Position numbers and translations under genes: made by a program. A DNA stretch of 27,866 nt from a virus. The stretch is from positions 1 to 27,866 of IMG/VR virus record IMGVR_UViG_3300035698_028215. One strand, written 5' to 3'. Of the stretch, positions 1 through 5,873 are shown in pieces. The notes below the pieces were generated by a model. It did not search any database. It saw only the letters and a program-made list of their open reading frames with translations, and had not been told where the DNA came from. Positions within the stretch are counted from its first letter, which is position 1; every line of letters starts with the position of its first letter.

Positions 1-48
1 AAAGCTGATAAGAAAGCTGATAAGAAAGCTGATAAGAAAGCTGATAAG
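1..48 (+). repeat. 12-bp tandem repeat x4, coding
   Basis: Four perfect head-to-tail copies of AAAGCTGATAAG, in frame, encoding KADK. The array may extend upstream of the window. Perfect nucleotide identity suggests recent slippage expansion. Confidence 0.9.
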
Positions 49-297
49 AAAGAATTAAAAGAACCAAAAGAAAAATCAGTAAGACAAAGAATCACTGATT
101 TGATTAAAGAACAAATGATTAAGGGGATAAGTCTTTCAGAGCTTGTCGGCCTTTTGGAAAAGGAATTTAAGTTACCTACAAAAAAGGCAAATGGTAGAGT
201 TAAGGGAAACATCCGTCGTTTTAAAAAAGAGGGAATGGAAATTACTTTGGTAATGACACAGAATGAAAGCTTCTACAGAATTAAAAAATCAATTTAA
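1..297 (+). CDS. Lys-rich repeat protein, C-terminal part (5' end outside window)
   Basis: The reading frame is open from base 1, so this is the last 98 residues of a longer gene; the TTG at 100 is not needed as a start. It opens with four perfect in-frame copies of a 12-base unit encoding Lys-Ala-Asp-Lys, then a charged linker, then a roughly 70-residue C-terminal domain. The architecture (Lys/Asp repeat, then a compact C-terminal domain) matches the protein at 12286-13026, which also has KADKK and KKDKK repeats, so the two may be paralogues. The tail has alternating helix and strand character and several basic residues, which could suit nucleic-acid binding; that is inference. The stop at 295-297 lies 5 bases before the first ribozyme-like element. 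Function unknown. Confidence 0.7.
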   Translation, partial: KADKKADKKADKKADKKELKEPKEKSVRQRITDLIKEQMIKGISLSELVGLLEKEFKLPTKKANGRVKGNIRRFKKEGMEITLVMTQNESFYRIKKSI

Positions 298-302
298 TCT
301 AA

Positions 303-365
303 TCCGAAACTCGGGCGTAGCCCGAGTCTGCATAAGATGGTAACTTATGTACTGATGAGGTAAAC
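303..365 (+). ncRNA. Type II hammerhead ribozyme-like element, copy 1
   Basis: All core elements of the hammerhead ribozyme occur in type II (stem II open) order. G12-A13-A14-A15.1 is GAAA at 306-309. Stem III is an 8-bp perfect hairpin (309-316 with 320-327) closed by a GTA loop. The GTC cleavage triplet is 326-328, so cleavage is predicted between 328 and 329. Stem I is 8 bp including one G-U (329-336 with 344-351) with a 7-nt loop. CTGATGA is 352-358. The open stem II is short: C304-C305 pairs with G359-G360. The element lies between the upstream stop at 297 and the ribosome binding site of the gene at 389. Cleavage would leave a 3' end held in stem III and a downstream mRNA starting with the stem I hairpin. 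Stem II length is the main weakness. Confidence 0.8.
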
Positions 366-388
366 TAATTTAATAAGGAGGATAAAAT

Positions 389-595
389 ATGAGTAAAACA
401 GTGGAAATCATTGTCGGTAAAGATGGGGCGATAGAAGTTTCTGCTCATGGCTTTAGTGGTACTTCTTGTGAAGAAGCGACGGAGTTTTTAGATAATTTAT
501 TTAAAAGAACCAACACTGATTACAAGGATTGTTACTATGAAATCAACGAACGAAATATTCTCGTAGACCCTGTTCCAGAAGGGCACTGCGGCTAA
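389..595 (+). CDS. DUF2997-like small protein
   Basis: A 68-residue protein with a strong ribosome binding site (AAGGAGG about 10 bases before ATG). It starts with a beta strand of the type K-T-V-E-I-I-V followed by G-x-I-E-V and the signature F-S-G-T-S-C-E-E-A-T-E-F-L, which I recognise as the DUF2997 pattern (a conserved cysteine before a helix). The family has no known biochemical function. It is repeatedly found beside DUF1257 (Ycf35-like) and Ycf46-like AAA+ ATPases; here both partners follow in that order, which supports the assignment. The start is 24 bases after the hammerhead-like element, so ribozyme cleavage would place this gene first on a processed mRNA. Confidence 0.7.
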   Translation: MSKTVEIIVGKDGAIEVSAHGFSGTSCEEATEFLDNLFKRTNTDYKDCYYEINERNILVDPVPEGHCG

Positions 596-606
596 AGGGG
601 ATTGCC

Positions 607-996
607 ATGAGCCATACATCAACATATGCTATTAAAGTAAAAGATGTCAATTTGTTTTGTAATGTTGCTCTAAATAAAGGGCACAAGGTTAATTTTTTGA
701 ATAGGTTAAATGAGCAGAGTGAGCAAACAGTTAAATTCTTTGGTTCCAATACTGTTCAGGCTGTTGCTTCTATTTCTCTTGATGGCTGGAGATATCCAAT
801 TGCTATTAATAAAGAAGGTCAAATTTCTTATGACCATTTTGGTTCTCAGCCTCATACGATGAAAAAGCTTGGTGAAGTTTTGCAAGAATATAGCACTAAA
901 CTTATTTTTCAAAACGTACCAATGGATATTGTAAAAAATTCCTTTTCTGAAAATATAAAAGAAACAGGGGCAGTAAAAATTACTCTTGTATGTTAA
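607..996 (+). CDS. DUF1257 / Ycf35-like protein
   Basis: A 129-residue protein starting M-S-H-T-S-T-Y, close to the M-S-H-F-T start typical of DUF1257 (chloroplast/cyanobacterial Ycf35-like) proteins. A central D-G-W-R-Y-P-I-A-I-N segment resembles the family's core strand. It sits 11 bases after the DUF2997 stop behind a GGGG ribosome binding site, so the two genes are probably translated together. The Ycf46-like ATPase downstream completes a known gene neighbourhood. The function is unknown in all hosts; possibly an adaptor or substrate of the ATPase (inference). Confidence 0.65.
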   Translation: MSHTSTYAIKVKDVNLFCNVALNKGHKVNFLNRLNEQSEQTVKFFGSNTVQAVASISLDGWRYPIAINKEGQISYDHFGSQPHTMKKLGEVLQEYSTKLIFQNVPMDIVKNSFSENIKETGAVKITLVC

Positions 997-1024
997 ATTT
1001 TAAAGAGTAGAAAGGACAAGTATT

Positions 1025-1174
1025 ATGGTAGAAATTAGAATCATAGCAGCAGTAGTTCACAAAAAAACAAATGAAGTTGAAATTGTAATTGAAAAGGTCA
1101 AACACGAATCAAAAAAGGCACTTGTTTCTTTTTGGATAGACTGTGAATCGGAAGTGATTATAAGAAAGCTTTAA
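1025..1174 (+). CDS. Small hypothetical protein, 49 aa
   Basis: Short ORF starting ATG at 1025 behind an AGAAAGGACAAG ribosome binding site and ending TAA at 1172-1174. The protein is one amphipathic alternation of strands (V-E-I-R-I-I-A-A-V-V, then E-V-E-I-V-I-E) ending in I-I-R-K-L. The open frame, binding site and position between two clear genes make it likely real. It ends directly at ribozyme-like copy 2, whose stem II lies at 1176-1177. No family recognised. Confidence 0.6.
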   Translation: MVEIRIIAAVVHKKTNEVEIVIEKVKHESKKALVSFWIDCESEVIIRKL

Positions 1175-1237
1175 TCCGAAACTCGGGCGTAGCCCGAGTC
1201 TGCATAAGATGGTAACTTATGTACTGATGAGGTAAAC
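1175..1237 (+). ncRNA. Type II hammerhead ribozyme-like element, copy 2
   Basis: Identical over 63 bases to copy 1. GAAA is 1178-1181, stem III is 1181-1188 with 1192-1199 and a GTA loop, and the GTC triplet ends at 1200, so predicted cleavage is 1200/1201. Stem I is 1201-1208 with 1216-1223, and CTGATGA is 1224-1230. Stem II is C1176-C1177 with G1231-G1232. It separates the DUF2997/DUF1257/49-aa mini-operon from the AAA+ ATPase. Confidence 0.8.
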
Positions 1238-1271
1238 CAAAATAAATAAATAAAAGGGGGATTATTATGAA
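1175..1271 (+). repeat. 97-bp perfect direct repeat, copy A (ribozyme plus leader)
   Basis: Bases 1175-1271 equal 3291-3387 exactly (offset 2116). The repeat covers ribozyme copy 2, the AT-rich leader, the GGGGG ribosome binding site and the first five coding bases of the ATPase gene. Confidence 0.9.
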
Positions 1272-2676
1272 GAAGATTATAAATTATTTGCGTGCAGGAT
1301 TTCCAGCCTTTTGGTTAAAAACTTCTGAACCAAATAGAGTACGAAAAAATGTCTATGAAATGCTCCGTTCTTTTGAAAGAAAGGATGGGGGAAAGTATGA
1401 AATTATGGAGTGGACATGTACTGCTGAACCGAACCCAATGAAGACCTTAGAGCAGTTTAATAATGCAGAAGATTTTACTCTTTTGTTTGCTTATAACTTT
1501 CATTGGTATGCGGATAAACCACAGATAATTCAAACTATACAAGATAACCTTGCTTCATGGGCAAGCGCAGGAAAGGCAATTATTTGTGTTTCTCCAGTGG
1601 AAAAGATTCCGTTGGAATTACAGAAAGATTTTTTGTTGCTTAATTTGCCATTGCCAAATGAAGTAGAGATATCAGACGCCATTAACCATGTCGCTCCAAA
1701 TTCAAAGGTAATTCCTAAGGGTGACAGTCTTACTCGTTTAATATCGTCATGTAAGGGGTTTACAAGAGTGGAACTGGAACAAATCTTGGCCTTGTCTTTT
1801 GTAGAAACAGAAGGCAAATCATTTTCAAGAAAAACTATTAATGATTACAAGGCTATTACAATTCGCAAGACTGGTTTTCTTGATGTCTTGGAACCGACCA
1901 CAAATTTTTCAAATATAATCGGGTACAAGAATATTAAGAAGTTTATTATGGGAACAATTAATAATCCAAAGTCAAAAGGAATTATGACGATTGGTCCTCC
2001 AGGATGCGGCAAGACTGCTCTTATGAAAGCAGTTGTCGGCGAAACAGGAAAGTTTGGATTATCTATCAATATGGGAAAATTGTTTAGTAAGTATCAAGGA
2101 GAAACGGACAGTAATATAGATACTGTAATTAATCTTATTACGGCAATCGGTGATTGCCTTGTTCTTATCGATGAATTTGAGAAACAATTTGCTGGTTCGG
2201 GGTCAGACGGTTCATTGGATAGTGGAACTACACGAAGAGCGACAGGCCGTTGGCTTGACTTTCTTCAAGATCGTCCAAAAGGGGTTTATATTGTTGGAAC
2301 AGCAAATTCCTTTTCTGGTATTCCTGGAGAATATATCAGACCAGGTCGTTGGGATACATCTCCATTTTTTATTGATTTGCCGACAGATAATGTTAAAGAT
2401 GAGATTTTAAAATATTATGCTAAGAAGGCCGGATTAAGTCTTCCAAAAAGATGGAGAAGGGATTTAATGAAGGATTTTTCAGGGGCAGAAGTTGAAGCAT
2501 TAGTTCATATCGCTGATATGAGGGGAATTGGTTTTGAAGAAGCTGTTAAATGTATTATACCTCAGGCCAAAACAATGGCTGAGAATATTAACGGGTTGCG
2601 GGATTGGGCAAAAGGCCGAACAATCCCTGCTGAGGAAATCCAGTTTAATAATGGCAAAAGGCAATTAGATATTTAA
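1267..2676 (+). CDS. AAA+ ATPase, Ycf46-like
   Basis: A 469-residue protein with an N-terminal domain of about 215 residues that is not a classical ATPase fold by motif, followed by a AAA+ module. Walker A G-P-P-G-C-G-K-T is at residues 243-250, Walker B L-V-L-I-D-E-F-E around 299-305, the sensor-1 region V-G-T-A-N near 345, and R-P-G-R-W-D with the arginine fingers near 358-361. Length, the single AAA+ domain and the neighbours fit the Ycf46-like group, which occurs with DUF1257 and DUF2997. The ATPase probably remodels a protein or protein-DNA complex; the substrate is not known. Start ATG 1267 follows a GGGGG binding site. The ribozyme-like elements before and after would release it as a monocistronic mRNA. 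Confidence 0.85.
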   Translation: MKKIINYLRAGFPAFWLKTSEPNRVRKNVYEMLRSFERKDGGKYEIMEWTCTAEPNPMKTLEQFNNAEDFTLLFAYNFHWYADKPQIIQTIQDNLASWASAGKAIICVSPVEKIPLELQKDFLLLNLPLPNEVEISDAINHVAPNSKVIPKGDSLTRLISSCKGFTRVELEQILALSFVETEGKSFSRKTINDYKAITIRKTGFLDVLEPTTNFSNIIGYKNIKKFIMGTINNPKSKGIMTIGPPGCGKTALMKAVVGETGKFGLSINMGKLFSKYQGETDSNIDTVINLITAIGDCLVLIDEFEKQFAGSGSDGSLDSGTTRRATGRWLDFLQDRPKGVYIVGTANSFSGIPGEYIRPGRWDTSPFFIDLPTDNVKDEILKYYAKKAGLSLPKRWRRDLMKDFSGAEVEALVHIADMRGIGFEEAVKCIIPQAKTMAENINGLRDWAKGRTIPAEEIQFNNGKRQLDI

Positions 2677-2686
2677 TTTTAATCTT

Positions 2687-2750
2687 AACCGAAACTCGGG
2701 CGTAGCCCGAGTCTGCATAAGGTTGTTCCTTATGTACCGATGAGGTAAAC
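2687..2750 (+). ncRNA. Variant hammerhead ribozyme-like element, copy 3 (C at core position U4)
   Basis: Same architecture as the other copies: GAAA 2691-2694, stem III 2694-2701 with 2705-2712, GTC ending at 2713, stem I 2714-2722 with 2728-2736. Two changes stand out. The stem I apex has gained a G-C pair with a new TTGTT loop, keeping the stem intact. The core heptamer reads CCGATGA (2737-2743) instead of CTGATGA, which replaces the nearly invariant U4. Stem II gains a third pair (A2688-T2746 beyond C2689-C2690 with G2744-G2745). Catalysis may be weak or lost. Confidence 0.65.
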
Positions 2751-2769
2751 AATTAATAAGGGGGATATT

Positions 2770-2970
2770 ATGGAAAAACCGAAAGAAACTCCGACAGTAA
2801 AACTTGTTGGGGAAAGCAGCAATGTCTTTGCAATTATGGGAGTTGTTACTAAAGTCTTAAAAGACGCTGGTGCTGATAAGGAATATATTGACCAGTATTT
2901 AAAAGAGGCAATGGACGGAGATTATGACCACCTGCTTGGCGTAACAATGGAATATGTTAATGTTACTTAA
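2770..2970 (+). CDS. Small conserved-type phage protein, 66 aa
   Basis: Starts ATG 2770 behind AAGGGGGAT. The core reads V-K-L-V-G-E-S-S-N-V-F-A-I-M-G, then a helix V-T-K-V-L-K-D-A-G-A-D-K-E-Y-I-D, then G-D-Y-D-H-L-L. I associate this pattern with small proteins common in bacteria and phages near replication or ATPase genes, but I know no established function. It is the first gene after ribozyme-like copy 3 and leads a mini-operon with the 68-aa and 28-aa ORFs. Confidence 0.65.
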   Translation: MEKPKETPTVKLVGESSNVFAIMGVVTKVLKDAGADKEYIDQYLKEAMDGDYDHLLGVTMEYVNVT

Positions 2971-2981
2971 GAGGAAATAAA

Positions 2982-3188
2982 ATGAAAGAGTTTAAATGTC
3001 TTTATTTTGGTCAATTCAATTGGTATGGAGAAGTTCATAAAATTTGGACTTCTGCAAAAAATTCAGTAATTGCTCACAGACAATTCATTGTCCAATTAGC
3101 AAGAACATTAAGGGTATCTGAAAGTAAAGTTCGATATTATTTTAATGGAGATAAAGATAATTATAAAATTACAAAAGATGAGAGGTAA
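2982..3188 (+). CDS. Hypothetical protein, 68 aa
   Basis: Starts 11 bases after the previous stop, behind AAGAGGAAATAAA. It has an aromatic N-terminal third (Y-F-G-Q-F-N-W-Y-G) and a helix-turn-helix-like stretch near residues 30-55 (Q-F-I-V-Q-L-A-R-T-L-R-V-S-E-S-K-V-R-Y-Y-F). The latter could bind DNA, but that is only a pattern resemblance. No family recognised. Confidence 0.6.
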   Translation: MKEFKCLYFGQFNWYGEVHKIWTSAKNSVIAHRQFIVQLARTLRVSESKVRYYFNGDKDNYKITKDER

Positions 3189-3194
3189 GGAACA

Positions 3195-3281
3195 ATGCTA
3201 AAACAAATGCTTAAAGAATTATGTAAATATTCTTCGATTCTTATTTTAATCGTTTTATTTCTTTTTTTAATTCTTTATTAA
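3195..3281 (+). CDS. Small membrane peptide, 28 aa
   Basis: ATG 3195 is 6 bases past the previous stop, with GGTAAGGAACA as its binding site; stop 3279-3281. A short polar N-terminus (M-L-K-Q-M-L-K-E-L-C-K-Y) precedes about 16 uninterrupted hydrophobic residues (I-L-I-L-I-V-L-F-L-F-L-I-L-Y), a single predicted membrane helix. Too short for homology; supported by spacing, ribosome binding site and composition. Confidence 0.45.
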   Translation: MLKQMLKELCKYSSILILIVLFLFLILY

Positions 3282-3290
3282 AAGAGGATA

Positions 3291-3353
3291 TCCGAAACTC
3301 GGGCGTAGCCCGAGTCTGCATAAGATGGTAACTTATGTACTGATGAGGTAAAC
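3291..3353 (+). ncRNA. Type II hammerhead ribozyme-like element, copy 4
   Basis: Identical to copies 1 and 2 over 63 bases. GAAA 3294-3297, stem III 3297-3304 with 3308-3315, GTC ending at 3316 (predicted cleavage 3316/3317), stem I 3317-3324 with 3332-3339, CTGATGA 3340-3346, stem II C3292-C3293 with G3347-G3348. It precedes the DUF3150-like gene. Confidence 0.8.
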
Positions 3354-3387
3354 CAAAATAAATAAATAAAAGGGGGATTATTATGAA
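3291..3387 (+). repeat. 97-bp perfect direct repeat, copy B
   Basis: Exact copy of 1175-1271, including the leader, GGGGG ribosome binding site and the first five coding bases of the next gene. The identity stops inside codon 2. Confidence 0.9.
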
Positions 3388-4252
3388 AGAGAATCAATTA
3401 AAAGAAGGTGTTTTTTGTAGTTTGAAAATGGGTCGTTGGGATGCTATTATTAAGATGCCAAGTAAACATTTTGGTAAAAGAATACCACGCGAAATAGTTC
3501 GAGCAAGACAAGATATTATTAGTGACAGAACTTACCTTAAAGATTTGAGTACGATTCGTAGGTCGGCTAAAGGCTTGCTTCTTCGGAATTCTTTACCTTT
3601 TCCAATTGATAATGTTTTCTGGATTCCAAAAGAGAAAATTGTTGAAGTCGATAAAAAACTCAACGAGTTTCGAGAGGAGTACAAAAACAGAGTGAAGATT
3701 TTGTGCGACAATATAAAAGAAATGGAAAGTAATTTTCAGGAGCAGTATCCTGAATTTTATGACAAAAAGAATTATCCATCAATTCCAGGAATCAAAAACA
3801 AGTTTTATTTTTTCTGGAACTTTTTACATTTTGCCGCTCCGTCTAAAGAAGCCAAGACCCTTTCGCCTGCCCTTTACAAAAGGGAACAGGAAAAGTTCAC
3901 GCAAATGATTTCCAAAATGGAAGAAATGACGATCAATGTCGTGGGAAATATGCTGTTCAAGCGAATTGAAAAATTAGCTGGACAATGCGACAGTGGTAAA
4001 ATCAATGCTGGTACGGTCGGGTCTATTAGCAAGTTTCTAAAAAGATGGGATGGCCTGTGGAAAGATCATGTAGACGAAAAAAAGTTACACACTATTATGA
4101 AAGATTTACAAAAACAGATGAGGGGGACAAGTGCTGAAAGACTTAAAGGGAATGAAGACTTTCGAAACAAGCTTGGCAATAAGTTAGAAAAGATTATTGG
4201 AAGCCTTCAGAAAATCCCCGACTTTAAGTTAAAAAGAAAACTTGATATATAA
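3383..4252 (+). CDS. DUF3150-like protein
   Basis: A 289-residue, mostly helical protein. The segment around residues 50-135 (a D-L-S-T-I-R-R-S-A-K-G-L-L-L-R motif, then W-I-P-K-E-K-I-V-E-V-D-K-K-L-N-E-F, then a long helix ending Q-E-Q-Y-P-E-F) resembles DUF3150, a family found in phages and bacteria next to MoxR/AAA+ ATPases. That association agrees with the Ycf46-like ATPase two operons upstream. The C-terminal half is Lys-rich and probably helical or coiled-coil. No catalytic motif is visible. It may be the ATPase's partner (inference). Start ATG 3383 uses the same duplicated GGGGG leader as the ATPase, so both genes may be translated at similar rates. Confidence 0.55.
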   Translation: MKENQLKEGVFCSLKMGRWDAIIKMPSKHFGKRIPREIVRARQDIISDRTYLKDLSTIRRSAKGLLLRNSLPFPIDNVFWIPKEKIVEVDKKLNEFREEYKNRVKILCDNIKEMESNFQEQYPEFYDKKNYPSIPGIKNKFYFFWNFLHFAAPSKEAKTLSPALYKREQEKFTQMISKMEEMTINVVGNMLFKRIEKLAGQCDSGKINAGTVGSISKFLKRWDGLWKDHVDEKKLHTIMKDLQKQMRGTSAERLKGNEDFRNKLGNKLEKIIGSLQKIPDFKLKRKLDI

Positions 4253-4275
4253 TGGATAAGGTTTTCAATTCGCTT

Positions 4276-4320
4276 CAACTTCACCCAAACCACTTCAAAT
4301 ACTTGGTTTGGGTGAAGTTG
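4276..4320 (+). other. 17-bp perfect stem-loop after the DUF3150-like gene
   Basis: Bases 4276-4292 and 4304-4320 are perfect inverted repeats with an 11-nt loop (4293-4303). It follows the stop at 4252 by 23 bases. No U-run follows directly, so it is not a classic intrinsic terminator. A smaller 6-bp hairpin (CTTGTA/TACAAG) follows at 4321-4344. Possible roles are 3'-end protection, an RNase III site, or termination. Confidence 0.7.
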
Positions 4321-4450
4321 CTTGTAGGAACCTTTCGTTACAAGGACTCAATGAATAAAAAGCTTTACTTTATATTAAGAATATATTAAGAATCATTTAT
4401 TATTTTAATCTTTTAAAGAGGATATAATCGCGTAACAAAAAGGAGGCGTA

Positions 4451-5005
4451 ATGTCAAAGTTAGCAAAAAACAATTTATTCAAATGTATATATTGTACTTT
4501 CTGGTCTAAGTCTGCCGTTATAAGAAGAGATACAGACAGCGATTCTTCTAAGAAATCTAAACATCGTATGATTACTCGTGTTTGCCCTATTGCTAAGAAA
4601 AACATAACAGCCGATTCGAATAGCTGTGAATATTTTTCTCCCTCAAGCAATTTTTATTGTGATAAAAATAATTGTTTCATGCCCTTTATCGCCTGTCTAA
4701 ATAGACGACGAAATCAAAAAAGTTTCGATGGATTTAGTAAGTGTTCTAAGTGTAGACAGTTTGATAGAGATATCAAATTAATTATAAGAACCTATTGGCT
4801 CAATTGTAAAAAAATATTAATTCCTAAAGGATTTGCGAAAGAGAAAGAAGTAGAAGAAGTAGAAGAGGAAAAACATATAAAGAGAAGAAGTAAAAAGCCT
4901 ACACCACCCGAGTCAAAAAAACAGCTTAAGAGAAGAAGTAAAAAAATTGAGGAGCCGAAAATAAAACCAAAAAGAAAAAAGCTAAAAAGGAGGAATAAGA
5001 AATGA
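4451..5005 (+). CDS. Cys-rich zinc-finger-like protein with basic tail
   Basis: A 184-residue protein behind AAGGAGG. Nine cysteines lie in the first 101 residues: C12-x2-C15, C45, C59, C70-x4-C75, C82, C98-x2-C101, enough for two zinc sites. After residue 125 comes an acidic stretch (E-V-E-E-V-E-E-E-K) and then a Lys/Arg tail with repeated K-R-R-S-K-K blocks, separated by a P-T-P-P-E-S linker. Basic tails like this usually contact nucleic acid; that and the zinc sites suggest a DNA- or RNA-binding protein (inference). It ends in an ATGA overlap with the membrane ORF downstream. No family recognised. Confidence 0.65.
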   Translation: MSKLAKNNLFKCIYCTFWSKSAVIRRDTDSDSSKKSKHRMITRVCPIAKKNITADSNSCEYFSPSSNFYCDKNNCFMPFIACLNRRRNQKSFDGFSKCSKCRQFDRDIKLIIRTYWLNCKKILIPKGFAKEKEVEEVEEEKHIKRRSKKPTPPESKKQLKRRSKKIEEPKIKPKRKKLKRRNKK

Positions 5006-5199
5006 TTCTTTTTATCAAAATTTTAATAGCCTTTCTAATTGGAGTAATAATTGCTTCTATAATCAACTACGGAATTAATTTTATAATGGATTCTTATTAC
5101 CGAAAGAAGCAAATTAAAAGATGGAAGAATGCAACCAGAATAGAGAGAGAAGAGTATAAAGAGGAGTATGGTTATTATCCACCAGGATGGTATTGCTAA
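5002..5199 (+). CDS. Small single-pass membrane protein, 65 aa
   Basis: Starts inside the previous gene (ATGA overlap), behind AAAAGGAGG, so translation is coupled. Residues 1-29 form one hydrophobic helix (I-L-F-I-K-I-L-I-A-F-L-I-G-V-I-I-A-S-I-I). A charged tail with E-R-E-E-Y-K-E-E-Y-G-Y-Y-P-P-G-W-Y-C follows and is probably cytoplasmic. Function unknown. Confidence 0.65.
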   Translation: MILFIKILIAFLIGVIIASIINYGINFIMDSYYRKKQIKRWKNATRIEREEYKEEYGYYPPGWYC

Positions 5200-5220
5200 A
5201 ACAAAAGGAGGAAACTTATC

Positions 5221-5430
5221 ATGATGCAACAAAAAGTAGAAGTAATGAACTTTAATCGGGAAAGGAAAGAAGTAGAATTAAAAGACTTTTCAATTGGTCT
5301 TTCTTGCCATACTTGTGGTTCTGTAGATTGCATTTTACGAATTGATGCTTGTAGAACTCCGGCATATAACGACTTTCTGTGTTCTCTTGTATGTAAAAAC
5401 TGTGGGAGTATCGAAGTCATTGATGCTTAA
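5221..5430 (+). CDS. Small zinc-ribbon-like protein, 69 aa
   Basis: Preceded by AAAGGAGGAAAC. Two C-x2-C knuckles, C29/C32 and C58/C61, each followed by G-S, frame a short domain, the layout of a zinc ribbon. Extra cysteines are at 37, 44 and 54. No catalytic motif. Likely a nucleic-acid or protein interaction module; target unknown. Confidence 0.6.
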   Translation: MMQQKVEVMNFNRERKEVELKDFSIGLSCHTCGSVDCILRIDACRTPAYNDFLCSLVCKNCGSIEVIDA

Positions 5431-5454
5431 AGAATAATCTTAAATAGCTTTAAG

Positions 5455-5473
5455 TTGTAGAGTTAACTTCAAA
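5455..5473 (+). promoter_or_regulatory. 19-bp sequence recurring inverted at 23733 (operator candidate)
   Basis: TTGTAGAGTTAACTTCAAA lies in the leader of the gene at 5495. Its exact reverse complement is at 23733-23751, also just before a gene. The core AGTTAACT is palindromic and the flanks are imperfectly symmetric, as in operators for dimeric repressors. No extended -10 motif is visible nearby here. Confidence 0.4.
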
Positions 5474-5494
5474 CAAGAAAGAGGAGAAAATACA

Positions 5495-5863
5495 ATGCCA
5501 AAAAAAGTTGTAAGTGCTAATTATCTATCTGCTTATGAAATTCTGTTCGGTCAATGGCTTCGAGTTGACCCCTGTGACTACTATGAAGAAGAAGAAGATG
5601 GTGCTCCTTTATATAATAATGAATTGACCCCTGTTGCCCTTCTTCTAAAGGAAGAATCATGGCGAGATTTAAGTCATGAAGCAAAAGAAATGATAACCGT
5701 AATTCTTAATTCTCCTGCAGAAATATTAAATTTAATGTCTACTTCCAAAACCAAAAGAATAACAAAAAGAAATGTCAGAAAATATTTTTATAATGTCTGG
5801 AAAAGTACATTCATTACAGACTTAACGATTAAAGAAATATCGGGATGGGTTGATGGATTATAG
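5495..5863 (+). CDS. Hypothetical protein, 122 aa
   Basis: Starts ATG 5495 behind AAGAGGAGAAAATACA. The N-terminal half is acidic (Y-Y-E-E-E-E-D-G). The C-terminal half has a basic patch (K-T-K-R-I-T-K-R-N-V-R-K-Y-F) followed by helices. It overlaps the possible upstream starts of the helicase gene, so the two are probably co-translated. No family recognised; position suggests a replication accessory role, which is inference only. Confidence 0.6.
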   Translation: MPKKVVSANYLSAYEILFGQWLRVDPCDYYEEEEDGAPLYNNELTPVALLLKEESWRDLSHEAKEMITVILNSPAEILNLMSTSKTKRITKRNVRKYFYNVWKSTFITDLTIKEISGWVDGL

Positions 5864-5873
5864 AAGGGATAAA

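Noticed and set aside
303-3353. The four 63-bp repeats as a CRISPR array
   Set aside because: They are dispersed between genes at irregular 0.6-1.5 kb distances, with no short spacers and no cas genes, and have hammerhead core elements.
4419-4432. GGATATAATCG before the zinc protein gene as another copy of the extended -10 promoter
   Set aside because: It lacks the TG of the extended -10 and the CGTG/ATAAAT context shared by the other three.
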